From JANQIO01 sp038746745 (GTDB lineage Bacteria; Pseudomonadota; Gammaproteobacteria; Pseudomonadales; Halieaceae): a stretch of 64,000 nt of DNA. Where the stretch lies: assembly GCA_038746745.1 (NCBI GenBank), contig JBCDKJ010000005.1, positions 36,882 through 100,881 on the forward strand, written 5' to 3'. Positions 8,461 through 16,550 of this stretch are shown here, piece after piece. A program made the position numbers and the translations under genes. The notes beneath the pieces were generated by a model that saw only the letters and a list, made by a program, of their open reading frames with translations, did not search any database and was not told where the DNA came from. Position 1 is the stretch's first letter. Each line of letters opens with the position of its first letter.

Positions 8461-9303
8461 ATGGAACTTGTGATCTTTGATCTCGACGGCACTCTGCTGA
8501 ATCGCCACAGTGAGATATCACCCTATACCAGCGCCACCCTGCGTGCCCTGTCAGAACGCAGCATCGCCTATACCGTGGCGACAGGTCGCACCCTGCACGC
8601 GGCGCGAGACCTGCTGGAAGGACATGGCTTTTTGCTGCCACAGGCCTACAAAAATGGCGTCATGATCTGGCAACCGGCTGAGTCGGACTACAGCCATCGC
8701 AATGTGCTGACCATGGACGAGATTGAGCACGTGCTGGACGCGGTTTTAGCCCAGCAGGTAACACCCTTTATTTTCACGCTGGAACCTGGCAACCGGCACG
8801 CGATCTATCACACGCCCCTGCACAATGAAATCGAGCGACAGCTTGCCAGGGAGTTTGCACTGCGCAATGAAGTCGAGGTACTGCCTGCCAGTCGACTGCC
8901 CGCGCAGGCGGATATCACCAATATCAGTGCGCTGGGGGTCCCCGATGCCATTGGTGCCATCGCTGACATGGTAGATGCGGAGCCCGGATTGGTGGCCTAC
9001 AGCGGCACGGCGCTGGAGTCCGCCGCGCTGCAGTGGATCGATATTCACCACAGTGACGCCAGCAAGGGCGGTGCCGTGGATATTCTGCGCAAGCAACTGG
9101 GTGCAGATCGCGTGGTCTGTTTCGGAGACGGCGAGAATGACCTGAGCATGTTTGCGCGCGCGGATGAGTGCTATGCGCCAGCCAATGCTGACGCGTCAGT
9201 AAAACAGGTCGCGGATGCCGTCATCGGACATCATGATGAAGACGGTATCGCACGCTTCCTCAGGGAGCGCTTCGATTTAGGTCCGCTGGACAGCGTGGCC
9301 TAG
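8461..9303 (+). CDS. Cof-type HAD-superfamily hydrolase
   Basis: 280-residue cytosolic phosphatase of the HAD IIB (Cof/YbiV) type, which dephosphorylates small sugar phosphates and cofactors. Motif I is FDLDGTLL (Asp7 nucleophile, Asp9), motif II VATGRT, motif III the Lys of DASKGGAVDIL, and motif IV GDGENDLSMF with the paired acidic residues. The length fits the family. The substrate cannot be told from the sequence. It lies 68 bases after the bat operon, and the protease gene starts 4 bases after it, so these two are probably one unit. Confidence 0.92.
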   Translation: MELVIFDLDGTLLNRHSEISPYTSATLRALSERSIAYTVATGRTLHAARDLLEGHGFLLPQAYKNGVMIWQPAESDYSHRNVLTMDEIEHVLDAVLAQQVTPFIFTLEPGNRHAIYHTPLHNEIERQLAREFALRNEVEVLPASRLPAQADITNISALGVPDAIGAIADMVDAEPGLVAYSGTALESAALQWIDIHHSDASKGGAVDILRKQLGADRVVCFGDGENDLSMFARADECYAPANADASVKQVADAVIGHHDEDGIARFLRERFDLGPLDSVA

Positions 9304-9307
9304 AGGT

Positions 9308-9838
9308 ATGGAGGAAGGCAGTCCCGAACAGGCGCAGCGACGCATGGGGGTTGGTATGCTGGCGTTGGCCTGGCTGACTTGCGGTGCCCTGGCCGTGTAC
9401 GGCTTCGATCAATTACTCGAACGCCAGCGCAACCCCAATCGCACTCTCACCAGCATGGAAGCCGATGGCACCCGAGAAGTGGTGCTGAAAAGAAACCGGG
9501 CCGGCCACTATATAACCCCAGGCGTGATCAACGGCGAGGACGTCGTCTTCATGATCGATACCGGTGCCACCACCATCGCTATACCGGCGCGCCTGGCGCA
9601 GGAACTGTCTCTTCCCAAGGGGCGAAAGATTGCCACGCAGACAGCCAACGGCATGGCAACGGGCTACGCCACGCGTCTTGATCAGGTCAGCATTGGTCCT
9701 ATCGCCATGCGCGATATATCAGCCGGCGTCAGCCCCGGACTGCGTACGCAGGAAATATTGCTGGGCATGTCGTTTCTCAAGCACATTGAATTCACCCAGC
9801 GCGGCGACACCTTGATTCTGCGGCAGTATGTGCAATAG
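9308..9838 (+). CDS. membrane-anchored retropepsin-like aspartic protease
   Basis: 176 residues with one N-terminal transmembrane helix (about 13-33) and a single aspartic-protease half with the catalytic motif DTGAT at residues 84-88. The flanking FMIDTGATTIAIPARLA and the later ILLGMSFLKHIEF are typical of the clan AA, TIGR02281-type family. Viral and bacterial members act as dimers because each chain supplies one Asp. The catalytic part should face the periplasm. Substrate unknown. It starts 4 bases after the HAD gene and is followed by a strong terminator. Confidence 0.88.
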   Translation: MEEGSPEQAQRRMGVGMLALAWLTCGALAVYGFDQLLERQRNPNRTLTSMEADGTREVVLKRNRAGHYITPGVINGEDVVFMIDTGATTIAIPARLAQELSLPKGRKIATQTANGMATGYATRLDQVSIGPIAMRDISAGVSPGLRTQEILLGMSFLKHIEFTQRGDTLILRQYVQ

Positions 9839-9868
9839 CAGCGGATGTCCTCAAACATCACCCATAAA

Positions 9869-9892
9869 AAAAGGCTCCGCGAGGAGCCTTTT
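9869..9892. terminator. bidirectional intrinsic terminator
   Basis: Perfect 6-base stem GGCTCC/GGAGCC with a GCGA tetraloop, extended by A-T pairs, with seven A before it and four T after it. It sits between the protease gene (+) and the last pilin gene (-), so it can end both convergent transcripts. Confidence 0.85.
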
Positions 9893-9914
9893 CTGGTTTA
9901 GCTGAAAATCGATC

Positions 9915-10589
9915 TTAGATACGGCGACACACCGTGTACTCCGCGCCTTCGTTGTAGGCGACGGGAGGGTTGGCGTTGGTCGGTGCCGTATTGGTTCCGC
10001 TGGTTCCCGCGTTAGCACGCACATCGCCGGTGCGTGGGGCGCCATCGTCAAGCTGCAGGTCCAGAGCGGCTGCGGCTTTACCCGGTACCTGGCTCATGCA
10101 GATTTTATTACCGGTCAGGCCATTGTGAGAGGTCGCAGAGGTCACACCCATCAGTCCACCGAACGCGTTGCGCGGCATAGCCGCCGTGCCGGTTTGTGTA
10201 GGTGCACCAGAAATGTAGCCAGCAGCGCGTAGATGCTGGAAGAACTCCTGGCCTTCACCACCGCCCGTAAAAGTCTGACCGAGTGAGATATCCAGATCAC
10301 CGTCGTTATTTCCGCCCGTTACGCCGGTCCAGTCGCCACCGCGACCCTGCACCGCTGCAGTGTTGCCGTCGTCGCCCGGGATGCGCTGATAGCGGTCCTG
10401 ATAGGCAACGAATGCTGTAGACATAGCCTGAAAGTCAGTCTGTGCGCGCTTGATGCGTGAGTTGTCGATCATTTCAGTGCCCTGCAGGATACCGCCTATC
10501 AACAGGCCGATAATGACCAGCACTACCGCGATCTCTACCAGCGAGAAACCCGCCTGGCGTGTGTTCAAGTTTTTTCCCCGATTCTTCAT
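9915..10589 (-). CDS. type IV pilin-like protein (candidate major pilin of the MSHA-like locus)
   Basis: 224-residue prepilin. A 14-residue basic leader ends in Gly before the mature FSLVEIAVVLVIIGLLIGGI helix, with Glu at mature position 5, as needed for processing by PilD-type peptidase and for assembly. The globular domain has two Cys near the end (NKICMSQ and YTVCRRI), as in a pilin disulfide loop. GAGGT stands 7 bases before ATG 10589. It is separated from the previous gene by a 227-base gap, unlike the rest of the locus, so it probably also has its own promoter. That suggests a highly expressed subunit (inference). Confidence 0.85.
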   Translation of the reverse strand: MKNRGKNLNTRQAGFSLVEIAVVLVIIGLLIGGILQGTEMIDNSRIKRAQTDFQAMSTAFVAYQDRYQRIPGDDGNTAAVQGRGGDWTGVTGGNNDGDLDISLGQTFTGGGEGQEFFQHLRAAGYISGAPTQTGTAAMPRNAFGGLMGVTSATSHNGLTGNKICMSQVPGKAAAALDLQLDDGAPRTGDVRANAGTSGTNTAPTNANPPVAYNEGAEYTVCRRI

Positions 10590-10816
10590 TGTTTAACCTC
10601 GGTCCTTACCTTGTCTGTGCCTAGTCAGTGCTTAGTCAATAACTGTTTCAACTCACCCGCTAATGGCGTGGGAAGTTGCTTACTGCTGAGCACCAGTTTA
10701 ATGAATCTTGTGAACGCCGTCACACTTTGTTAGTGACAGCTACTTTTCAATGTTGCGCACTCTAATCAAAGCGGATTCGGCTTTCCAGACGAATTGCCCC
10801 AGATGCCAACCAGTTC
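10590..10816. promoter_or_regulatory. gap upstream of the pilin gene with tandem 11-base repeat
   Basis: Only large gap inside the pilus locus and likely to hold a promoter for the 9915-10589 gene, although no clear -35/-10 or sigma-54 pair was found. Two adjacent 11-base copies (GTGCCTAGTCA at 10617-10627 and GTGCTTAGTCA at 10628-10638, one mismatch) lie 28-49 bases before the start codon. Confidence 0.35.
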
Positions 10817-11515
10817 TCAATTCACGCGACCAGCGCGTACCAGTTGGTAAACCAATGTGTTCGGTGAAATCCAGCGCAGGGTGTCATCAAATTCAGCCCC
10901 CGCCGCTTCAGATTCTGTGCGCGATACGTACAGCGTATCGCCATCCGTATTTTCCGTTTGGTCAGGAGAGTTAGCGATATTCTCACCCTGACTAAAGACG
11001 ACGGCGACCACTTGGTCAGCGATAGGCGTGGCACAGCTATTATCCGGGCAGATTACCAGGTCAGGCGTCGGGTTCAGCGGCACAGCGCTGGCGTAGATGC
11101 CGCCCTCTGCCGAGCTCAAGCTGTAGCGAATCGGCCGCAGCCAGCGATCTACCAACAGATTGTTGCCATCCGTAGGACCGGCCACGCCGAGCGTGCGGGC
11201 TGGGACGAAGCCACTCCAGGTTGTGCAACCCGTCGTCGCGGTATTGGGTGCCGCCTGTCCAGCGGAACCCGTAGTCGCAGGGCATGGCAGCCGACCATTG
11301 GCCGCCGCATAGCCCAGCAGCGCAGCCTCAATATCATCCAGGAGTTGTCCAGTCTCCCGGCGCTTGCTGGCATCCTGTTGGCTGGCCAGTGGCAGGATCA
11401 GACCGCCCAGAAGTGCGCCGATCACCATCAGCACCACGGCAATTTCGATCAGACTGAAGCCTGCCTGGCCTCGTCGCTTGCTGGGGCCGCTAGGGAGAAA
11501 GAAACAGCGTGACAT
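10817..11515 (-). CDS. pseudopilin of the MSHA-like locus (minor subunit A)
   Basis: About 232 residues. Prepilin leader ending in Gly before FSLIEIAVVLMVIGALLGGL, with Glu at mature position 5. After the helix comes a module with GYAAANGRLPCP, a Gly-Cys pair and GFVPARTLG. This module recurs in the neighbouring pseudopilin at 11490-12593, so the two are paralogues. ATG 11515 is preferred because it gives the shorter leader; ATG 11530 is also possible and neither has a clear ribosome site. The start overlaps the end of the upstream gene by about 26 bases. Presumed minor pilin or tip subunit. Confidence 0.82.
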   Translation of the reverse strand: MSRCFFLPSGPSKRRGQAGFSLIEIAVVLMVIGALLGGLILPLASQQDASKRRETGQLLDDIEAALLGYAAANGRLPCPATTGSAGQAAPNTATTGCTTWSGFVPARTLGVAGPTDGNNLLVDRWLRPIRYSLSSAEGGIYASAVPLNPTPDLVICPDNSCATPIADQVVAVVFSQGENIANSPDQTENTDGDTLYVSRTESEAAGAEFDDTLRWISPNTLVYQLVRAGRVN

Positions 11516-12593
11516 CGTTATAGCTGGCATTGTGCTCGATCAGATTCAAATCGCTGAACAGGGTATCAGGTACTGCCACATTTTGACCCTCGAAATAATT
11601 CGACTCGAGACTGGATGGGCGAACCTGTCCAGCCAGCGGCGCGCCGGGCGACAGCAGCACAACACTGGACGCGGGGCCTGTCACGGGTGGCAGTCCGTTA
11701 TCCTGCGTACTGAGGCAACTGCCCTCGGCTGACTGACACATACGGTAGAAGATCTGGTCGCTCCAGTGCGTTACCAGCCAGGCTACCGGCAGCGGCGCGG
11801 TGCCGCCGGGGCAGGGGTCACCCCAGTCAAAGGGTTCAGCGGTGGCCATCGGGATGCTTCCGATTTGCAGGCCGTTCACGCTGGTGTAGGGGCCACCGAA
11901 CACGGATGCCCAGGGATACTCCCCGCACAACAGCCGATAGTTTTGCAGGGTTCTGCCGGCCTCCGCGAGAGCGATACGCGCCATGTCGGTCCAGAAGGGC
12001 CCCGTGCGTAATCCTAAAACCTGATCATTCCCGACGTCGGAGGTCAGCGAGGCATAGCTTGCGAGGGAGGCGTCGGCGTTCTCACCCTCGAGAAAATCGG
12101 AAGCATTGAGAACGGCGCGGCCCTGCCCTTCAAAGGGTGCATTGGGCGCGATCACGACCGCCGCCACAGGCTGCCCGTCTAGTTGCAAGGTGGGCACCCG
12201 AGACGGGTTGCGCGTACCTGCAGCAGTGCCGACATAGGCCAACTCCACCGCATACCACAGGCTGGCACCACTCCGATCCCGCAAGGCGTCGGTTCCCAGC
12301 GTGCGGGCTGGCAGAAGGCCACGCTGTGATTGACATCCGTTACCCTGCGGGTCTGCGAGTCCATCCCCGTTCACATCCGGACAGGGCAAAGTGCCGGGTG
12401 GCTGTTGGCGAACGGCGTACCCTACCAGCGCCGCTGTCGCCTCCGCCAGAACCCCCGCGTTGCTGACTTGGCGACGCGCGTCCTGCTCGTTCACTGAAAC
12501 CCTGGCAATCAGTACGGTGGTGAGCGCCAGTACAAAAATGGTGAGCAGGGCGAGCAATGCAAAGCCCTTCTGGCCTCTGCCAGAGGCGCGCAT
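11490..12593 (-). CDS. large pseudopilin lacking Glu5 (minor subunit B)
   Basis: 367 residues. The leader MRASGRGQKG precedes the helix FALLALLTIFVLALTTVLIA, but mature position 5 is Ala, not Glu. Lack of Glu5 and a large globular domain are features of tip-type pseudopilins such as GspK and of MshP/PilX-like minor pilins. The globular part carries the same GTLPCPD...GLLPARTLGTD module as the gene at 10817. ATG 12593 was chosen because it gives a normal 10-residue leader and lies 22 bases past the previous stop. An in-frame ATG at 12662 would overlap the upstream gene by 47 bases. Confidence 0.8.
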   Translation of the reverse strand: MRASGRGQKGFALLALLTIFVLALTTVLIARVSVNEQDARRQVSNAGVLAEATAALVGYAVRQQPPGTLPCPDVNGDGLADPQGNGCQSQRGLLPARTLGTDALRDRSGASLWYAVELAYVGTAAGTRNPSRVPTLQLDGQPVAAVVIAPNAPFEGQGRAVLNASDFLEGENADASLASYASLTSDVGNDQVLGLRTGPFWTDMARIALAEAGRTLQNYRLLCGEYPWASVFGGPYTSVNGLQIGSIPMATAEPFDWGDPCPGGTAPLPVAWLVTHWSDQIFYRMCQSAEGSCLSTQDNGLPPVTGPASSVVLLSPGAPLAGQVRPSSLESNYFEGQNVAVPDTLFSDLNLIEHNASYNDVTLFLSP

Positions 12594-12615
12594 CGGATAA
12601 TCAACAGGCAGCAGA

Positions 12616-13077
12616 CTAGTCCTCAAATGCTGACGGCAAGTCCAGATCCGCTGGCGCTTCATAGCCCTCTACCACCTCATTGCGATTCAGCAACCACACC
12701 TGCCCTGGCTTCAGGCGACGGCTGTTCTCACGGGCGCGAAACTCCATGCTGCCCTCACCTGGCCGAACCCTACCGTGTTCAGCCCCGGCCGCACTGACGC
12801 TTTCTTCACTGATGTTGCTTTTGCCATCAATCCAGACGTTCTGACTGCCATCGGAGCGCAGCACGTAGCCAGAGAAACGCACTTTATCCGTTTCCGGCGC
12901 CACTTCTACGGCTCGATCTGTAGGCATATCGAGAACCTCGCCACGCCGCTGGGCGTCGAGCAGACGACGTTCTTCCGGCGTCGTGAAAACGCGGTCAAAG
13001 GGGTACGGCTCCTGCGCCTGTAGCACAGGCGTGAGGCCAAGCAGGCAGGTAGCCAATGCCAGAGTCAGACGTATCAT
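12616..13077 (-). CDS. MshK/PilP-like periplasmic protein
   Basis: 153 residues with a signal peptide (MIRLTLALATCLLGLTPVLQ, cleavage near AQA). A short mature domain (RFSGYVLRSDGSQNVWIDGK) has the beta-rich look of PilP/GspC homology regions. In this position it should link the inner-membrane PilN/PilO-like proteins to the secretin, the role of MshK. ATG 13077 overlaps the stop of the previous gene as ATGA, so upstream in-frame ATG 13134 was not used. Function is inferred from position and size. Confidence 0.7.
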   Translation of the reverse strand: MIRLTLALATCLLGLTPVLQAQEPYPFDRVFTTPEERRLLDAQRRGEVLDMPTDRAVEVAPETDKVRFSGYVLRSDGSQNVWIDGKSNISEESVSAAGAEHGRVRPGEGSMEFRARENSRRLKPGQVWLLNRNEVVEGYEAPADLDLPSAFED

Positions 13078-13691
13078 GCGTCTTTGCCCCAGGTGTCTGT
13101 GATATCGAACAGTGTGTACCAACTCAGATCGCATACGCCTCTGAAACGGGTTAATCCGCTGAGAGCACGCTCCGGCGGCAGCCAGCTGACCTTGCAGGTT
13201 TCGACGCTGAATATTCCAGGCGCCTGATCACGCAGCTCACTGAGCAAACGGTGAAAATCTCCCTCGTGGGTGAGCTGCATATCAATGCGCATGGGCGTCA
13301 CGCGCATCGCAACGCCTGGCTGTGCGTTGGGGTCATCCCCCTGCTGCACGGTACGGCTCTCTTCCAGGGTGAATTTAACGTTTGGCAGATTGAGCTCACC
13401 GGCGATGGCACGCAGTGTTTCTACCCATTCGAGGCGCTGTACGTCGCCGATAGCGCCATCGCTGCGGTGGCTCAAATAGGCATCTATATTCTCGTTGAGC
13501 AGTTCGCGTGCTGACACTGCCTGTGCGATCTGGTCCTGCTGCACCCAGTTATTCGCCTTCACCACGCCTAACTCACTGCGGACGTGCAGGTTGTAACCCA
13601 GCGAGACCAGCAGCAACAGCAGCGTTGCAATCAGGCGAAGCAGCCCTGGCAGATGGTCCCGCCAGACAACGCCTCTGAACAACTCAAGCAC
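13074..13691 (-). CDS. MshJ/PilO-like inner-membrane alignment protein
   Basis: 205 residues: a short cytosolic start, one transmembrane helix at about 16-34 (LLRLIATLLLLLVSLGYNLH), a helical stretch, and a periplasmic ferredoxin-like domain. This is the PilO/GspM/MshJ plan. It would pair with the C-terminal part of the preceding PilMN-like protein in the pilus alignment subcomplex. It starts 8 bases inside the previous gene and its stop overlaps the next gene's start. Assignment rests on topology, size and operon position more than on sequence identity. Confidence 0.72.
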   Translation of the reverse strand: MLELFRGVVWRDHLPGLLRLIATLLLLLVSLGYNLHVRSELGVVKANNWVQQDQIAQAVSARELLNENIDAYLSHRSDGAIGDVQRLEWVETLRAIAGELNLPNVKFTLEESRTVQQGDDPNAQPGVAMRVTPMRIDMQLTHEGDFHRLLSELRDQAPGIFSVETCKVSWLPPERALSGLTRFRGVCDLSWYTLFDITDTWGKDA

Positions 13692-15339
13692 GGAAGTCGT
13701 CCTCCATCAGCACCAGTAGCTCAAAGGCATCCGCGCCCGCCAGCACAGCCTCAGCGCTGACGTCACTGCCAAGCTGATCTGTGAAGCGCGCGCGGTCACG
13801 GATGTCTACGGGCATCTTTAACACCAGAACATCGCGCACGCCTGCAAGATCGCGCAAGCTCTCCGTCATCGCGTGCATGCGCGACACGGTAGTCGCATAA
13901 CTCACCCCACTGCGATTAATGTTGCCGTGCAGGTGCAATACCGCGCGACGACCCTCGCGCTCTTCATCGACGTACTCTTCGTAATCGTCTCCGCTGCCAT
14001 ACTGCTGTCGGTAGGGATTTTCAGCCGCATTCATCGGGTCTCTGGCGTTTTGCAGTAGCTGTTGCGCCTCTTCTGCGCTGTACTTTTGCCATTCCAGGCG
14101 GTCCAGCTGCAGGCTCGCGAATTGCGGGTCTCCGATAACGTTACCCAACGGTGCAAAGACGTCCTGCGGCGCATGTTTAGCCTCTTTCTCCAATTCCGCT
14201 ACTGCGCGAACGCTGTCACGTACCGTGCCCGCGGTATTCAGGCGAGGCTCAAGATCTGCAAATTCTCCCGCGTAACGCTGCTGGATTCTGGCGTTGTCTG
14301 CGGTAAAGGCATTAACCTCTTGCCGCATCTGCATGCTGTTCAATGCCAAAAGCACCGCGGTAGTAACAAACAGCAGAGTGCCGAGCTCCGCCGCCTGGGT
14401 GATCAAGGAATCGAGAAAATAGTGATTGAATGACTGCTTCTGCTCGGGTTTTCCATAGTGATCGCGCAACGGCGGCGCGGTGCTGCAGATAAAAGAAAAC
14501 AGCGTATCCATGCGCGTATGATCGAGATTCTCACCGCGTAGCTTGAACGCCTTATGTAATTGCTCGATTGACGAGAACCGATAGTTTATAGCGTCAGTAT
14601 CGGAGACCAGCTGCTGCACCTGCGGCAGCTGATCCTCCGGCAGCAGGCAATGCACCTGTAGCTGGTCACCGGGTTCCAGCATGCGCTGACTGACAAGGAA
14701 CCCGTCGATGTCGAAGGCGCCGCGCTCAATGTGATCTGCAACAAGCTCGGCACTGTCGTCGCTCCAGACCTCCTCGTCAAAGCTCACCTGCCGAGACAAC
14801 AGCAACTTTCCCTTCTTGAAGTAGGTCGTCCGCAGAGACGAGTGAATCTGCCTCGTGATCAAAAGTGTATGGTCACTTTTAAGGCGCAGCGGGCGCAGCA
14901 ATCGATGGGTTATCAGGGGCAGTGACCAGATGCCCGCCAGGCGGGCATCCGCTTTGTCGAGGCGCTCCAGCCAGGGTTTCAGGACATCGGTACTGGTAAG
15001 CGCAGAAATTAATATCTGATCGTCGCGTCGTCCGCTGCTGCTTCGACCGATGACTCTCGCGTGCACGTACTCCCGCTCGCGGTAGTGTCTCTCAAGGAGC
15101 CTGTCAATAATCCTGCGACGATCGCGCACGTTAACGTGCGGGATATTCTCGCGACGAAAGTCCTCCTTCATCAGATCCACAAGCAGACGCGCAGGAAGGG
15201 GAATGGCGTCCTGCAGGTACTGCTCGAAGCTGGCGAATCCGTCCTCATCGGGCTCGAAGCTGCAGGCGCCCATCAGCTCTTCGCCGTTCCACTCGAAGAC
15301 CTTCATCCTGTAGCCGGAAAAATAGAAGACGCGCTCCAC
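13684..15339 (-). CDS. MshI-like protein (PilM-PilN / GspL-like)
   Basis: 551 residues. The N-terminal half is a cytosolic actin-like (PilM/GspL) domain with LTSTDVLKPWLERL and a long central region. A transmembrane helix lies at about 313-333 (ELGTLLFVTTAVLLALNSMQ), followed by a helical and ferredoxin-like periplasmic part as in PilN. The fused PilM plus PilN layout is that of MshI. It should bind the assembly ATPase or platform protein inside and the PilO-like protein outside. The start is GTG 15339, six bases after the previous stop. Strict actin phosphate motifs are not evident, so nucleotide binding is uncertain. Confidence 0.72.
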   Translation of the reverse strand: MERVFYFSGYRMKVFEWNGEELMGACSFEPDEDGFASFEQYLQDAIPLPARLLVDLMKEDFRRENIPHVNVRDRRRIIDRLLERHYREREYVHARVIGRSSSGRRDDQILISALTSTDVLKPWLERLDKADARLAGIWSLPLITHRLLRPLRLKSDHTLLITRQIHSSLRTTYFKKGKLLLSRQVSFDEEVWSDDSAELVADHIERGAFDIDGFLVSQRMLEPGDQLQVHCLLPEDQLPQVQQLVSDTDAINYRFSSIEQLHKAFKLRGENLDHTRMDTLFSFICSTAPPLRDHYGKPEQKQSFNHYFLDSLITQAAELGTLLFVTTAVLLALNSMQMRQEVNAFTADNARIQQRYAGEFADLEPRLNTAGTVRDSVRAVAELEKEAKHAPQDVFAPLGNVIGDPQFASLQLDRLEWQKYSAEEAQQLLQNARDPMNAAENPYRQQYGSGDDYEEYVDEEREGRRAVLHLHGNINRSGVSYATTVSRMHAMTESLRDLAGVRDVLVLKMPVDIRDRARFTDQLGSDVSAEAVLAGADAFELLVLMEDDFRA

Positions 15340-15345
15340 AGCGGT

Positions 15346-16548
15346 TCAGCCTATCTGCGCAATCGTGTCCCAGACGGGACCCAGGACTGACAACATAATC
15401 CAGCCCAGCAACACGCCCATGACAACCGTTAGCATGGGGCTAATCGCTGGCTCGATCGTTTCTATGGCTTCTCTTACCTCTCTATCGTAAAAATAGCTCA
15501 CATTAAGCAGCGCCTGATCCAGCTCACCTGTGCCCTCGCCAACCTTGAGCATGCGTATGACGAGGGGGGGAAACATCTCCGTGGCGGAAAAACTGTCGCT
15601 GATCGTTTTCCCCTCAGAAATCAGCTCGCGCGCCTGTCCCAGAGATCGGCTCATATAACTGTTATCGACAACGTCTTCGCAAATCTCAAGAGATCGCAAC
15701 ACAGTAATGCCAGACGAGTAGAGCAGCGCCATATAGGTCGCAAGTCGGGCCAGCTTGATGCGAAACATAATAGAACCGACCAGAGGTACTCGCAGACGCA
15801 ACCTGTCCACAAGTAATTGCGTCTCCGGCCGCGCACGTTCCAGAACCCTGATAAAAACGATAAAGGCGGCGGGCACCAGAAAGAGCGCAGCCCAGTAGTT
15901 GACGAAGAAGTCTGACACTGCAATCAGGGCTCGGGTATGGCCAGGAATGGTGCCGCCCAACTCTTCAACAAAAGGAATGATCTGCGGCACAAGATAAATC
16001 ATCAGGAAAGCGGTTACGCCTAAAATCACCGTGCCTACGATAGCCGGGTACATCAGAATTCGCTTGGTATTCGCTGCCAGCTCATCAGCCCAGCGCAGAT
16101 TCTCACCTACCTGCTTGAGTACTCTGGGAAGCTCGCCCGATTCCTCGCCGACACTCACCAATGAGATAAATACTGGATCGAAGTCCTTGGAAAAAGCCGC
16201 CAGCGACTGGGAGAAAGTTTTGCCGCCTTCAATTTCATCTACCAGGCCGGCGAGTACATCCCGGAAATAGCCCGGAGAGACACTGTCACGAAGATCCTGA
16301 AGACCTTCCAGCAGCGGTACGCCAGACCGCGTGAGCTGCTCAAGATGGAACACCATGTTGATAAGATCACGTCGGGTAATGCTGGTCGAGACGACGCGGC
16401 CACCACGGCGCTGCCGTGCATTACAAACAATCAGGTCCAGGCCCTGATTTTCCAGGCGAAATGCGACATCCATTTCGTTTTTTGCCTGTAGCCAACCGCG
16501 CTGCACCTTGCCGTAAGGGTCCATCGCCTTGTAACGATAATCCGTCAC
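15346..16548 (-). CDS. mshG: MshG, GspF/PilC-family platform protein
   Basis: 400-residue polytopic inner-membrane protein with two GspF domains. The first contains FHLEQLTRSGVPLLEGL and the second ARLATYMALLYSSGITVLRS; three helix regions follow the usual pattern, the last at the C-terminus (MLTVVMGVLLGWIMLSVLGP). It is the platform that the ATPase turns or pushes to insert pilins. The start is GTG 16548, two bases after the mshE stop. Length and architecture fit the family well. MshG rather than PilC is preferred because of the neighbouring MshE, MshL and MshN types. Confidence 0.9.
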   Translation of the reverse strand: MTDYRYKAMDPYGKVQRGWLQAKNEMDVAFRLENQGLDLIVCNARQRRGGRVVSTSITRRDLINMVFHLEQLTRSGVPLLEGLQDLRDSVSPGYFRDVLAGLVDEIEGGKTFSQSLAAFSKDFDPVFISLVSVGEESGELPRVLKQVGENLRWADELAANTKRILMYPAIVGTVILGVTAFLMIYLVPQIIPFVEELGGTIPGHTRALIAVSDFFVNYWAALFLVPAAFIVFIRVLERARPETQLLVDRLRLRVPLVGSIMFRIKLARLATYMALLYSSGITVLRSLEICEDVVDNSYMSRSLGQARELISEGKTISDSFSATEMFPPLVIRMLKVGEGTGELDQALLNVSYFYDREVREAIETIEPAISPMLTVVMGVLLGWIMLSVLGPVWDTIAQIG

Positions 16549-16550
16549 CG

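Noticed and set aside
10590..10816. Sigma-54 promoter for the pilin gene
   Set aside because: The best GG...GC pair on the minus strand (around TTGGCAT...GGGGCAA) has the wrong spacing.
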